Assembly (NCBI RefSeq): GCF_052857255.1
Contig: NC_135497.1
Location: 111,178,880-111,242,879, forward strand
Length of the DNA: 64,000 bases
Direction of reading: 5' to 3'
From: Amblyomma americanum
Taxonomy: Eukaryota; Arthropoda; Arachnida; Ixodida; Ixodidae
The translations under genes were made by a program, and so were the position numbers. The notes below the pieces were generated by a model. The model did not search any database, was not told the origin of the DNA, and saw only the letters and a program-made list of their open reading frames with translations. Shown here in pieces: positions 35,007-47,710 of the stretch. The first letter of the stretch is position 1; every line of letters begins with the position of its first letter.

Positions 35007-36452
35007 CAGGTTCCCGAGAAGCAATAAATTATGTTTGTGGTTGTTAAGAGCGATCACACAGTAGCAAAGTATGGTTACAAATTTTTTTTTTATTACCCCT
35101 GTGTGACGAGCGCACTGTCCGGGAAGAAACGATGTCATTCATTGGCTTTTTCCCAACGAATTGCGTATTATTAGTGCATGCATTTCAGCTGCGCCGCCTA
35201 AAAAAAAAACGGTTCACGTGCATTCCTGAGCAAAAGAGTCCACTGGTCCGGTTTTTGTGGCTGTTATCACTTTAAAAAGCAGCTTTTTTTTTTGTACTCC
35301 ATCCCGAGTTGCTTCCTTGATTTATTTGCTGATTACGCCGCGTTACAAGCCCTCGACCCGAGCCGCTCGCATTGTCAGCCTCAAAGGAAAGCATGCTTGT
35401 CTGAAGTGCTGTCTTCTGACGATGCCTGTCTGCGTGCACTGTTCACGAGAACGTTAAGTGTTGTGTTTACGCGCTGATGAGTGTATAAGCACCACGGGAA
35501 GAAACATGCACGAACGCGATGTACGGACTGCTTACGACCACAATAATAAACACGGTCGGGTTGTTGAACACCAAAAACAAGCCTGGGAGCCTGGGCACCG
35601 TGCAGAACGCGCTTTTGCTCTAGCGCATTTGGAAACGCGCTGGCACTAATAAGCTCAGGCGTTCCAGCGGCAGCGCTCAAAAGGCGCCGACACTGGCAAC
35701 ACCGACATGCAAGAACTCGAAAGACGGGTGCGCACGTCAAAACCGCATTTTCGCAGGCCTGTGTTGGAGCAAGAGCGTCACGCTGACGCATAGTTTGGAG
35801 CCATTTACTTATTCACAGTTCGGTCCACGGTGAGAATTCAGGTATCGGTTCGTCTTGACAAGAAAAATGCTGTTAAGATGCACTGAGCTATTTGAGCATT
35901 GTATACAGCCAGTGAATCGTGTATCTTGCTTGGCTGTCGAGCTTGACGGCCATTGAAAAATTCGGCTCGAAAGAAAATGTTACGCGGGATAAAGGGCCTG
36001 CTGAAGACTCGCCACTATTTTGAAGTACTTCAATAATTTTATACTGTGCCTCTATTTATAGACACACTTTGTAATGCTTCAGACAGTGTTCACATGTCTG
36101 TATCACATTGTTCCACTTAAAGCCATACAAAATGAAGCTATTCCCGCCATCTCTCGGAATTGTCGCGACGCTAATCTTACAGCACAGAACATGTCTTTCA
36201 ATATTCTGTCTTTATAGGACCTAATCCGATATAACGTTGCCGTATTTGCTTACCGAGTCAGTCGGGACTGCGACCTTCTACAGCATATTCACCGTCACCA
36301 GAACATTGATATTAACCGAACTAAACTTGCATACATCAGCAGTCAACGCAACCAATACGAGTTCATAAAGTTAGAATTGCGGCATCGAGTCATTTAGTTT
36401 GGAGATAATTAAAATATAGAAGTGCATACTGCGTAACACACAGTTCTTTGCG
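35007..36452. other. Unassigned region
   Basis: No recognised gene. A minus-strand 136-aa frame at 35381-35791 and a plus frame inside it lack domains. The rest is AT-rich. Confidence 0.4.
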
Positions 36453-36465
36453 TCCTCTTTATTGT

Positions 36466-36702
36466 TTTGGTTTGGTTTATGGGGGTTTAACGTCCCACAT
36501 CGACTCAGGCTACGAGAGACGCCGTAGTGAAGGGCTCCGGAAATTTCGACCACCTGGGGTTCTTTAACGTGCTCTGACATCGCACAGCACACGGGCCTCT
36601 AGAATTTCGCCTTCATCGATATTCGACCGCCGCGGCCGGGATCGAACCCGCGTCTTTCAGGTCAGCAGCCGAGCGCCGTAACCACTCAGCCACCGCGGCG
36701 GC
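36466..36702 (-). mobile_element. tRNA-derived SINE, main family, with target duplication
   Basis: Minus-strand copy with an intact head (GCCGCCGCGGTGGCTGAGTG) and B box (GGTTCGATCCC), and the standard body ending in the TTAAACCCCCATAAACC region. The 13-bp direct repeat TCCTCTTTATTGT flanks it at 36453-36465 and 36703-36715. Confidence 0.92.
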
Positions 36703-36715
36703 TCCTCTTTATTGT

Positions 36716-37560
36716 GTTCAATAACGCCTTCAGCTGTTCATCTTCATCTGAAGGCGAGGCAAAAGAATAGCCGACCTCGAAAAAAAAAATAAACTGATGC
36801 CAAGTACACAGTTATACCGAGCGGTACACAGAGTTTTCTGGCCAAGCATATTCCACGTGCTTATTCTAAGCGCTGAGATTGCAGCATGTGTAGATTATGA
36901 AAGTGCAGTAGTATTTCAACTTGCCGTTCCGCTGAAGTCTGTGCCATCATTTAATGCCGACGGAAATTTTCCTTCCGCACATAATAGATAAATAAATTTA
37001 CTAGACGCATATGCGTATAAGTATATACAAATATACGCATGCGTATATGCGCTGTTATTTCGCTTCGAGGGCTTTTGATAACTCCTTTTTGAACAGGTCT
37101 GGAAGAAATATACTTGGGAACTGACACCGAATGCTGCTTCTAACTTGCAAACCAGAAACATGGTTTTAACTCATTTGGCGATCGTTTTATAAAATACACA
37201 AATATGGCATCCGGCGTCTGCTGCTGAGCCCCCTAGAAAAGAAGCGACCTTGCCAGTCACTGAGTATTTTGCGGCAAAATATGCGTAGCAGTGGATATGT
37301 ACTCTACCAACTGAAAATCTAGACGTATGGGCAACATCCTTTAAAAATCGTATTTGTATAGCAGTGTGGCAAAGCGTTAACGGCTTCAAATTCCTGAAGA
37401 CACGGGTTGGGATGCCGCAGGCGCCAAAGGGTTTTTTCTCTTCTTTTTTTTTGAAGAGGATTAATTTGTGGCACAAACGCGGACACGGTCGGACGTTTTT
37501 GAGAGCGTCGAGGTTCCCAAAGCGTGGCGCATTGAATTACTACACTCGCGCAAGGTTCTT
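36716..37560. other. Unassigned spacer
   Basis: AT-rich DNA, including ATACGCATGCGTATA-type palindromes near 37006-37050. No gene is recognised. Confidence 0.4.
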
Positions 37561-37689
37561 GCCGCCTGCTTAACACACTCCGGGCCAAAAGCAACGAGCT
37601 CGCACAAATAATCGCCGCACAGTTGCACGTCCGACTGCTGGAAAGCTTATGCGAGCCCTCTCCATAAATATCACACTTTCTCCTCCGCT

Positions 37690-38220
37690 CTGAGAAAACG
37701 CTCTTCCGGACACAGACAGCGGTTAGCGACTAACGTGCGGAAGCGTCGGCGCTGGCCCCATTTGCGCGAAATCGCCGGGGCGGCACCCCGGCAAGCGGGC
37801 GTGAAACGAGCAGCGATCTCACCGCCGGAACCGGCCGGTGTCGGGTTGCGGCCGGGGGGCCCCGCCGCTGTTGTCACACGTGTATCCTGTCCGCCGCCGG
37901 TGGCCACCGCGACGCACGTGCGCTCTGCCGACGCGGCAGCTCCCTTTACGCGCTGATTCACGCGCCACTCCTTCGGATGTTGCGGCCACCTCGATTCCCA
38001 CTGGCATCGCGCTGTCACCCTTGTTTACGAGGCAGCGTGCAGCGAGCCTGCGCGGAACTCAGCAAGTGCAGTGGAGCGCCGACGGTTGAGCGTTACAGAA
38101 CCCGCCAACAGCTGCGCACTCCGCCGCATCGAGCTCGCAGCCTGTTCATGGGGGGCGCGCAGTTCGGCCAGCCTCCCTCCGTCCGCCATTGAGCAAGCAA
38201 CGTGCAGCTGCAGCGTTCAC
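37690..38220. other. GC/CpG-rich island next to a MITE
   Basis: Very GC-rich and CpG-dense DNA up to the MITE at 38221. Frames are open on both strands because of composition. No domain is seen. Confidence 0.4.
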
Positions 38221-38558
38221 TAAAGTCACCGGAACAGGAAAAGTACCGCAACCGTCACCGGAGCCGTCATATTTGGTCCAGCGCCGCTGAAGCGACGGCC
38301 GCGCGCAGTCTCTACGCAGGCATGAACTGCACAAGCGTCACTACGCGACTGGAAATGCTGTGCACGCTTATCTCGGCCCATAAGAGCAAGTGCTACGCAA
38401 TGCTCCGGACGATCTGTGTGCCGGCGGCCGCGAGAAAGAAGCGAGCGGACCATTTATGGCGGGGAATGACCACGTAACCGCGGAGAACGAATCGGGAGCC
38501 CGCCGGCGCGGCGGCGAGAGAAAACGAATGCGGTACTTTTCCCGTTCCAGTGACTTTA
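38221..38558. mobile_element. hAT-like MITE with 30-bp TIRs and an 8-bp target duplication
   Basis: The terminal inverted repeats occupy 38221-38250 and 38529-38558 and match at 28 of 30 positions. They begin TAAAGTCAC and end AAAAGTACCGCA. The 8-bp direct repeat GCGTTCAC flanks the element exactly at 38213-38220 and 38559-38566. An 8-bp duplication and a YARNG-type terminus fit hAT, although the second base of the duplication is C rather than T. P and Merlin elements also make 8-bp duplications. The interior is GC-rich and codes for nothing I recognise. Confidence 0.88.
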
Positions 38559-38820
38559 GCGTTCACAAGCATGCGCGGTATGGTCGTCTTCTGGTGCACC
38601 AGCAACGAATGGCGAGCTCAGTTCTTCGAGGAACTCAGTACAGATGCTCTGTATGTCGCGTCCAGTAACTGCATGGTTCTGTAAATTCATCTTGGTGCGG
38701 AAGGGCTACGGCAACACCTGGATGACGCTGTTGGGGGCATTCAAAGTCGTAAAGACCGGCACCAGCAACGGAGCACTGAAGGCCATCTGGTATAAATCAG
38801 GGTACGACAGATACAGCTGC

Positions 38821-38950
38821 TCTAAACACGAATACGCCTCCACGGGAGTAAAAAGTGGAGTAAGCTGTCCTCTAGTCCACTCCCTTTAATTAAAGATAGT
38901 GTGCTATAGGGCAGCCTACTCCCTCTTTTAATCCTTTCTACTTAGAGTGT
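38821..38950. mobile_element. Short hairpin MITE, copy 2
   Basis: Same family as 6252-6390: GGGAGTAAAAAGTGGAGTAAG and its mirrored partner flank a central block. The ends CTCTAAACA and CTTAGAGTGTAC correspond to the ends of copy 1. Confidence 0.65.
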
Positions 38951-39472
38951 ACGGCAACCATTGGTAGCGTTGCCACGCACATCGCAATAAGGGACAAAAA
39001 CAACCCAAGGAGAAAGAAGCTCATACTCGTTCAAGAACGAAAACTGGATCTGAGGAAGTGCAGGGGGCTAGAGGAGGAAATGACGTGGTTACAGGGAGCG
39101 AAAGAAGAGAAGGAAGGTCTGTAAGTCAGCTTTCATATGAGTAACATGCTTCTAATGTTACAAATGTAGAGCAGCTCATGTGCATATGGGCACCGTGCTA
39201 AACCGACACCCCGCTAAAGAAGCAGCAGTGGGGGTTTCTGTGGGCAAACCCTCAAAATACGAAAGGCGAGCTGTCCAAACTATGGCCTGTTGAGAACAAC
39301 AACAAAAAACAGTATACAGCATAAAACGTGTATGCACATGCATACCACAAAGCCACTTTACAAGGCGGTGTTTATGGGAATTTGCACATGCTCCGCTAGT
39401 TTCGCTGCGCTGTTGAAACTGTTTATGCAAACTGTCAGCTTCCTAAGCCGGATAAATGTGCGTGCGAACATA

Positions 39473-39887
39473 CCAGGCGTTTCAGGAAAGCTAGCCACTA
39501 ATTTTTTTTTAAATTGCCTTTTCGAGGTATGAATGCCGCTTCTCTGGCACGACAATACCTGCGTTGGCGTACACCAGGAAACAGGTCAATAATGTTAACT
39601 AGTTAGCGGCTTAATTATTTTCCGGTAATACACTTTTTAACTGTTATAGTTAGACACCTGGTTCCAATTGGCGATTTGTAGCCGGTCGTTAATAATAGCA
39701 ATATCAGGCTTTAAAATTTCGAAAGCGCAATTATACTCTCGGCGCTGTGGCTCGACAAACTTTAGCTATATCGACTAGTTACGTGCACTGTAGTGGTTGC
39801 TTTCCGTGCTTTCTTTTCGAAAGCGCATGTATTTTGGCACGATGTAGCCAAAATTTGTTGGGCTGCAGCGTGCCCTGAAACACCTGG
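39473..39887. mobile_element. Foldback MITE, shortened copy (415 bp)
   Basis: The ends CCAGGCGTTTCAGG and CCTGAAACACCTGG are flanked by TA. The core GGCGCTGTGGCTCGACAAA...GACTAGTTACGTGCACTG matches the core of 17287-17911. Most of the right arm is missing, so the palindrome is broken. Confidence 0.82.
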
Positions 39888-39889
39888 TA

Positions 39890-41320
39890 TATCGCTGCAT
39901 GACATCAACTCAGCACTCGCGATACTGCTATCCCTCTGGGGCTGACACACAGCGCAGGCGCACGACTGTACAGAATATAAGAACACACAACTTAGAAGTT
40001 CTCTCTTTTATCTCTGGGTGGGCTTTAACACATTAAGTTCTTCAATTACAGGCGCATTTTGTCATTCATGGGCTCGCAAAAAAAAAAAACGCCCGGAACG
40101 ACTACATTACCGAAAACCGTACGTCCTGAAAGAAATCCTCTCTCAACCCGGGCTACCACATAACCCTACAAGAGAACTCTAGCTGGGCCTTGTCATTCAA
40201 CAGATCGTCCATTGACTTGACAACACTGGACGCTCCCAGCACCAGCCGTTACTGCCGGCGAGCGAAAATCAGTCTTCGGTGCGCGCCCCCCGTCCGCGCG
40301 GCGATCGAGAGCCGTCTTCGAGCTGAGCGGAGCCCAGTTTCTGCGACGACGCAAACAATAACTGTAGAAGTAACCTTTAGGCTCCGTCGGTTCGGGGGTA
40401 ACTCTACACCCGCGGCTGCGCGGCTGACAGCGGGCGCCTCATAAACAAGCGCGGCTCCGCGCGGGGCCCGGCGCGCCGTCGCCTCACGGCCTCTGGCCGC
40501 GCCAAGATCGCTCCCGAGGCAGTGCGGCCTGCATGGGCGCGCCACGCGGAGACTTGCAGCCTTGTAGCCGCTGTGCGCGACGGAGTCCGCTTTCGGGCTG
40601 CATTCCAACGCCTGCACGGATCGCGAACTCGATTGGCTTTCCCTTCTGCTCCTCCCGAAGACCACGGGTTTTGAGAGTCCCGTCATCGCCTGTGGAAACG
40701 TGACGTCACTGGGTGCAAAGAAAGCGCGCAACCTCTCGCTGAACGCCGTCGCTTTTCGGTCCTGTTTTTGGGTGCCTTGGCGGGACGGTTAGTTACTGAG
40801 ACCTTTTTAATCGTTGTAACGGTACTCCAACATAGTTTGGTCTTTAATGCCATTGGTATACAGCTTTGCAATACAGACCGCTAACGCGCTTCTAATCCGA
40901 CGCCAAGCACTGTGGTTAATGCAGTGAGCGCATCTTGCCGTCTCGGCTGCGCGCATGTAGAGCTTAGCCACCGCTTCCGGCGCCAGTGCGCCGCATCTCT
41001 GATGTCGCGGCATGAAGGTGTACTCATATCCCGTCCCTCGTATCATGTGTGTTCGGAAAAAATTACACGAGGGAATTTTATCCCACATGGCAATTCGTAA
41101 CAATGGCTCAGCGTCTAATACTATATCTTCCAGGAGTATTACCTACTGTTATTACCCTTATACAACGGACCACAACGCGTTGAAAATGTTTTGATAGCCC
41201 GCATGCGAACATTTTTTCCCGCTTCAGGCGAGAACAATGACCATTTCTAAAGAGAGATTCTGCAGTAGCCAACATTGAGTGGTGCTGCAAGAAGAAGTGA
41301 AAACTTCCCAAATGAAAACT
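39890..41320. other. Unassigned region with a GC-rich island
   Basis: A GC-rich block at about 40230-40640 lies in AT-rich DNA. A 160-aa minus-strand frame (40249-40731) and a plus frame overlap in it without domains. Confidence 0.4.
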
Positions 41321-41321
41321 T

Positions 41322-41534
41322 GTGGGGTTTTAAAGTACCGAAAAGTCATATGGGCTATATGGGACGCTGAAGTGGAGGGCTCTGGATTGTTTTAGACCAG
41401 CTGGGGTTCGTTAACATGCACTGACACCGCACAGCACACAGGTGCCTTTACATTCCGGCCGCCGTAGGCGGGATTCGATCCCGCGACTTTGGGATGGCTA
41501 GCCGAACGTCAAAGCCACTGTGACTTGGCGGCGG
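41322..41534 (-). mobile_element. Old, degenerate SINE of the main family
   Basis: Minus-strand reading retains GGGATCGAATCCCGCC as the B box and diverged body phrases (AACCCCAGCTGGTC, GAGCCCTCCACTTCAGCG). Several indels are present, including loss of most of the segment between head and body. No target duplication is visible. Confidence 0.75.
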
Positions 41535-43155
41535 GTAAAGATTGAAAATTGTAATCAAGATTGTAAATTAAATAGAAAACGAGCGGTCATATTTAAACGG
41601 AAAGTGTTGTAGGCGTGCTTCACTGTCAATCGGTTACGCTGTAGGCAACTGCAGCGTACGCGTGGAAGCATGAATGAAAATAGTAAAAAGGTATATGTCA
41701 AAGCTCTTCACGAAAATTTTGACTTTTTCAATAACCTACTCTTTGAAGTTTTATGCTGGAAACTTGTTTTCCTACATGCACGCGTCCATTAGCTTACCGT
41801 CGTGGTCATTTGTCGTTGTTTATTATACGTCTCTCCGAACAGATCATGCTCCTGACGTGTCTCGAATAGCAGTTACATAGGGCTCGGATAGATGCAAGCT
41901 TGAATAGGAAAATTTAATCCTCGCAAATAGATGGCAAGAGCACTACATGTATATCCCACACTGTTTTAAAGCCGCGTGTATTTGAAAGCCTATATTCCGA
42001 TATGCAACACTTAAATTTCAAACGCACACACCCACAAGATAGTTTACCTTCTGGCGTAAACGACATCAGCAAAGATATACACACTACACTGCGCACACGT
42101 ATGAGACTGCCGCATGTAGTATTCATGGTCTAGACCACTTGAAACAACCATGTTTGCTTCATACCACCAAAAAGAAGATTCCAAAGCTACAATAAGTGAG
42201 CATTGTACAACCGTTACACAGACTCTCTTTTCGCATTTGATCGTGAAACTGAACTATATTCTTTCTTATAGCTTTATTTCTTACATATTAATCTCCTTTT
42301 CTAGATATATGCTTACGTATGCACTCGGCGAATAATAAAAATAAAAATTAATCTTCTCCCCACATTACGTTTTGCTGCTTTCAGGAAAAAAGAAAGCAAA
42401 AAGCTACAAGAAAGAGAACGAAAGAGCTTTAATAAAGCAAATACAGTCAATGCATTCGTTCCCTGTTTACATGCACGCGTCTGCTCTGATGCTGTTGTGA
42501 AAGACGAAGGTCTGACTATCATTATCACTGCACTCTATGCTTTCCCCGAATAATGATCTGGGGCATGAGCGGACTCGCCGACGACGTTATAGACTAAACA
42601 AATGCTCGCCGCGAACTCCACAGCGACACAGAGCTGGCGATGGCTTTTGTGCAGACAGACATAACACTGCTTGCAGTGCGCAGACGCGTACCACGTCCTG
42701 GAAAGAAGAAGAGGCTTTACTCGCGCTTTGGGATCTGCTCACGTTCGAGACAAACGCATAGCCACAACATTTAGCAAAAGGGTTAATAGAACAAAGCATA
42801 GTAAAAAAAAAACTTTTTTCTTATTGGTTTAACTATTCCTACACTGCTTTTTCTATTATACTGACTCCCTCAGATAACGTGTTCGTATTTACGAATGTTT
42901 CACATTGAGTTTTGAGTCTGCCATGTGCAAGTAACGTGAGACTCGGAAGCAATAGCCAGTCTCACACATAAGTGTGAAAGAAAGCCATTAAATATTGGTT
43001 AATGTTGATGTGGTTCTAGGAAGAAGAGAAAGAGGTTCCCAAAATTTCTCAAGTATAAAAACAATAAAGCTGATGCAAAAATTCCCGGACTTCAGCTCTG
43101 ACCGGGAGCAGCGACAGCGATATCTACTCCTCACCCAACTCTCATCGCCGTTGAG
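41535..43155. other. Unassigned AT-rich region
   Basis: No recognised gene, RNA or transposon. Short frames at 41674-42126 and 42537-42799 are without domains. Confidence 0.4.
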
Positions 43156-43159
43156 TGCT

Positions 43160-43740
43160 TCCATTCCCTGGCACAACTGGGACACGTGATCACATGTCGC
43201 TTATTCTCGAGAGAGTTTCATACAATTATCCTCGCCATTTTGCTATAGACGTCAGGTCTATAGCAAACTTGACGCGAGATAGAAGCTGTTATGCTACAAG
43301 ATTTCTGGAATATTGGTTTGTGCCATACCCACGTACCAAATATGCGAAACAAAAGCTCTCATACACTTTGCCGAAATTATTGCATAAGCTAATTCATGAT
43401 GGTATTCATAATTCTTCTTGCAGTAAAAACACGGAAATAAGATATGTTGGTGCCTATTAATCTTTTATTTCTGTGTAAGTAGGTTTCATTTTATATATTT
43501 TTGATTGCTACATTCTATATGAATAGTTGCATCAGAATGTTTTTCCCCTCTGTTTTTTCTCTTTTTTTCTTTTTGCCACATAATACATGCTTATGTCATA
43601 TTTTTCTGCTGCTACGGCCACGAGGAGGCTTAAGGACTAGTCAAGTTGCTCTTTTGCAACTTTTTTCCTTATATCCTCCATAAAATTGTATATTTATGGA
43701 AATAAATTGATTGATTCATTCATTCATTCATTCATTCAAA
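43160..43740 (+). mobile_element. 3' end of a CR1/L2-like LINE with an (ATTC)n tail
   Basis: The frame at 43155-43460 ends in the conserved LINE ORF2 tail WFVPYPRTKYAKQKLSYTLP, followed by LLHKLI and a stop. About 280 bp of T-rich 3' UTR follows, then AATAAATTGATTG and (ATTC)n at 43714-43738, as in CR1/L2/R1-type 3' ends. The rest of ORF2 is absent. Confidence 0.78.
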
Positions 43741-45080
43741 ATGCTATTATTCAGAGTCAACTACAAGTGGTAAACTTCTGCTGCGAGCGTAACATCGCGG
43801 GTTCAATCCCTAGCCAAGACTTGTGCCTGTGCTCCAAGAACTGATGCTGAGGTGGTAAAACGTTCTATACGTGAGAGCCGCGGGATCCAGCACAATGTTC
43901 AGCGCAACTTGCGCACGGTTTCGAAGAAAACGGCGCATTTTGCGCACGGAGGAATTGGCAACGTGTCAGCTCACCGCTTAAATAACACACAAAGCGTACT
44001 ATGCAAATAAGAGAAATTTGGGCAAGTCGGCTTCGTTCTATTATGGAATAGCTGAAAATATGAGGACGAAAGACGAAGTAAAGCGCGGGTGGTGTCCTTA
44101 CTTAACTCGTCTTTGCTGCGGGGCGTCATTTTAAATGTCAATCTGGGGGTGATTTATACAATTAATATAAGCAAGATGGATTTAGTATTATCGAAAGAAA
44201 GAAAAGGGAAAAGTGTGACCTCTGGGCTAAGGGGAGGGTTCTTCCTTGACTGCTGTGTCTGGCTACTTTTTGGTTGGCGCGCTCAGTACAGGCAAGTAGA
44301 GATGTCAAGCGAGGTCTAAAGCCGGTTAGGGTCTTCTATTTGCTCTATATACCGGCATTTCTCGACGCACCGCAAATTATACACCGACGAATGATACTAC
44401 TGTACTCACATACCTGAATAGTATACAGTGGCGTGTTACTTATACCCGAATACATTAAACTTGTTTCTGTCAGTAAAAACCATGATATGTATAGCAAGCC
44501 ACCCGTGCGATCACCGTGTGGCGAGCAAACCACATCATTTGCAATAGCGTGGCATTGGCTCCCGTCGACCTTTATTCTGCACAAAGGATCAAGGCTGCGT
44601 GTTTCAATACGATTGCTTTTGGAACTCTCGTAACACTGAAACCCTGCCGATGGCTAGTGTCACCAAAATCACTGATTTGTCCAGAATGGCCACGCGTCTT
44701 TGTGACATCATCGCAACCTGCCCATCGGGTTGTGAGCAACCTAGTTTCTAGACAGCAACGTAGACAGAGAATCGAAAAAAAACTTAATTTCATATATAAA
44801 AATGTCGGCACCGTCACAGTATAAGTTAGAAGCTCGAATATGGTGGTTGATGGACCGGCAATTGCAAAGAAACTTCCGCAAACACACAGAGAAGTTGCAA
44901 CAGAAGAAGCTGCGACAAATGTGATATCTAATGCTGCCGCATTCCACTTTTAAGGTGACTAAGCGTCCCCACAGTTTCTGTTAGTAGTTCGGCGCGAGGA
45001 AAAGATTAACAGGATAATCATGAAACCTGAGGTGAGAAAGCTGCAATAGCAGTTGGATTTACCTTTGATGGTTACTATGG
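43741..45080. other. Unassigned region with a tRNA-like remnant
   Basis: GAGCGTAACATCGCGGGTTC with AATCCC (near 43785-43812) resembles the B-box half of a tRNA head. Nothing else is recognised. Confidence 0.35.
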
Positions 45081-45480
45081 TGCTTTCACTTCAATGAATG
45101 CCCCTCCTCTAAGTCGTGGCTTCACATGCGCGACAGAATTTTCCTGGAGGATGAAGGTGGGCGTACCTGGGTGGTGGGTGGTGCTTATGGAAGGTGGGGT
45201 GGGGAGATGGGTGGCAAGTGGCGCTTCTGGGGGGCAGTCTTTGAATTCGATTTCGCCGCCAGTTTTTCGTTCGGCTGATGCATGGGCTTCTGTTGGGTGC
45301 AGATCCCGTGGAATGTGGAGGAAGGTGGATTGGTGGTGGGTGGCACTTCTGGAAGGTGGAGTTGATGTGGGTTGGTAGTGAGCGCTTATGGAGGGTGGCG
45401 GCTTCACGCGCCGAGGCTTCACGCAGAGAGGCCAGCATTTTCGCCAAGTGCCATTGTTATGCTGTCGCGGTAAAATATTT
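45080..45480 (-). repeat. GGTGG-rich tandem block (repeat element, family unknown)
   Basis: Plus-strand GGTGGGTGG/GGAAGGTGG motifs recur between 45150 and 45410. The minus strand therefore reads as a proline-rich frame (45075-45422) with imperfect repeats (SISAHYQPTSTPPS, SISTTHHPGTP). The flanks (TGAAAGCACCATAGTAACC and ACAGCATAACAATGGCACTT on the minus strand) are phrases I recall as repeated in ticks. I read this as a repeat, not a gene. Confidence 0.5.
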
Positions 45481-47463
45481 TCATATATTTTAATTTGCTA
45501 AGTAGTGATGAAGAGTAGGTATCGCTGCAGGGATCGGTCGCGTGAAGAAATTATCAGCCAAAACACAGTGATGAAATTCTTTATTACCGGCCTTTGAGCA
45601 CAAGCTTACACTGCAAAGTTGCGGGCTACAGAGCACAAAAACTAAACGATATTGTGAAATTTACCGCAAAACCAACTTTTAAGACATTACATACAAAAGA
45701 TTATCTCAATATTTCCTCATTATAAAGCCAAGAGCGAACCCAGCTGCAAGTCCGTTGCTTGATTTAACCAAACGGAGAGTCGCTTACCTTCACAGTGACA
45801 GACCGCTATCCACTTCGACGTGTAACGTTCTGAGCCCGTACTGGAATTATTGTGCAGCCGCTGTTTCTTACTTGGGACAAATTTGACAACGAGGTCTCCA
45901 AATTTGGTTGAGAGAATTTCACTAAATCGGTTAGTGTCGGCCACTCCTGCAGTACTGCAATACAGGCATATTCGTTAATTTCTCTATTCATAAGCCCAAC
46001 GTGCACATTTTATGTATTATTGCTGCATTGACAGACACTGCACCACATAATTTCCGCCTTGCATAACTGCAAACATGCAGCAATGCATTCCGCGAAAGTT
46101 GTAGCTTTTTTCAAGCAGCAGTAGTAGTAAATTTAAGCAGTTACGTTGTAAAAAACAGCTATCCTTTCTAGCATGGTGCGGGCAAGAACCCATATGTGGG
46201 ACACAGAAATGTTGGTCGCTTTAAGATATTATTATATATTATTTCAGCATATTCTGCGAACCCTAACTGAGGTTTTTGCAGAGTGGGTACAGAGCGGAAG
46301 AAAACGGAAAATAACCAAACATGCCAGTTATACAGTACAAAGCGTTTGGTGTCATCACCAACGCACTAATACAAAACACAATTGATTTCATGTCAACGCA
46401 ACCTGCTTGCGTTAGCGTTAAGGGTCCTGTTCAGCGCTGTAGCAGACCCGCAGGCGAGTCAGCGCTCCTATATCGGTTACGGATACATTGCACAGCCTTC
46501 CGCTCTACTCTCTAGCGCGGCCACGCCTCTGTCTGTGTACGGAGACAAGGCCATGTTACCATACTGGACGTATGAGTGACGCGTAACTCAGGAGTTTTGT
46601 TTCCATGGCAAAGGAGAGTTGTGTTAGGCACGTTTAACCCTTTGAACCCAGCGTTGTCAAGAGCAAGCTGAAATATTTTTCTTCTTGCATAAGACGCCAG
46701 CTTAGATCTTTCTTTTGCCACCTTTTGTAAGTCAAGGCCTTTTGAACTTCGTAACAATAAAAAAACAGACAGCCGCTCTCACTTCTCTTTGTTACAAAGA
46801 CGCAGTGAATGAGGCCGGTTCACCAGCCGTTGCAAGATGAAAAAGGTGAGCGAGAAATGATTGCTAACATGACAGCGGGACATTGTGCACTCACAAATAT
46901 CTTAGTTCAGCCCCTTGAGAAGAGAACAGAGAAGCTAGTTGTTTCATCTACACAGTCTAGCAATGGCTTGTGAATGTGAGGTTAAGGACAACAAAGAAAA
47001 ACTCCTCACTGGCCTCATGCAAATGAACCTAATTTTTTTTGACACCATATCTATGTTTCTTTACTCCCTGTAAATCATACTAAGTTTCCAGCTGCTTGAT
47101 TAACGAGCTAGAATTTTTGAGAATTCAAGGGTTAAGGAAAAAAAACGATGTGGATGTCTTTTTTTCTCGTTTGCTTGCTGCATATTAAACGTGGGTAGTC
47201 CGGAATAAGTCGGAAGTTATAATACCCAGACCTATTCCGCGATATTATGAGAGTGTCATCCGAACCATACGTAAACTTGAGTGGCAACAGACATGGAAAT
47301 TGCATTTTTTTCTGTTAATGACTACATCCAAGTAGAGATACCATTGAAAAACATTATTTAAGCCTTCATTATGTTATTAAGAATCATGTCTGGTCGACAT
47401 AACAAATTTTAGCTTAGTAGTAGAGCACGCAGTCATCTGCAAATATAACATCTGCACTTCGAT
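45481..47463. other. Unassigned AT-rich region
   Basis: No recognised gene or repeat. Minus-strand frames near 45720-46006 and 46512-46757 are short and without domains. Confidence 0.4.
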
Positions 47464-47467
47464 TTTT

Positions 47468-47710
47468 GAGCCACCGCGGGGGCTCAGTGGTTATGGCGCT
47501 CGGCAGCTGAGCCGAAAGACGCGGAGCCGATCCCGTGCGTGGCGGTCGAATTTCGATGGAGGCGAAATGCTGTAGAGGCCCGTATACTGTGTGATGTCGG
47601 TGCACGTTAAAGAGCCCCAGGAAGTCGAAATTATCCGGAGCCCTCCACCACGGCGTCCCTAATAGCCCGAGTCGCTTTGGGACGTTAAACCCCATAAAAC
47701 CAAACCAAAA
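47468..47710 (+). mobile_element. tRNA-derived SINE, main family
   Basis: Plus-strand copy with GGCTCAGTGGTTATGGCG as A box, a diverged B box, and the body GAGGCCCGTATACTGTGTG to GGGACGTTAAACCCC. I see no convincing target duplication. Confidence 0.88.
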
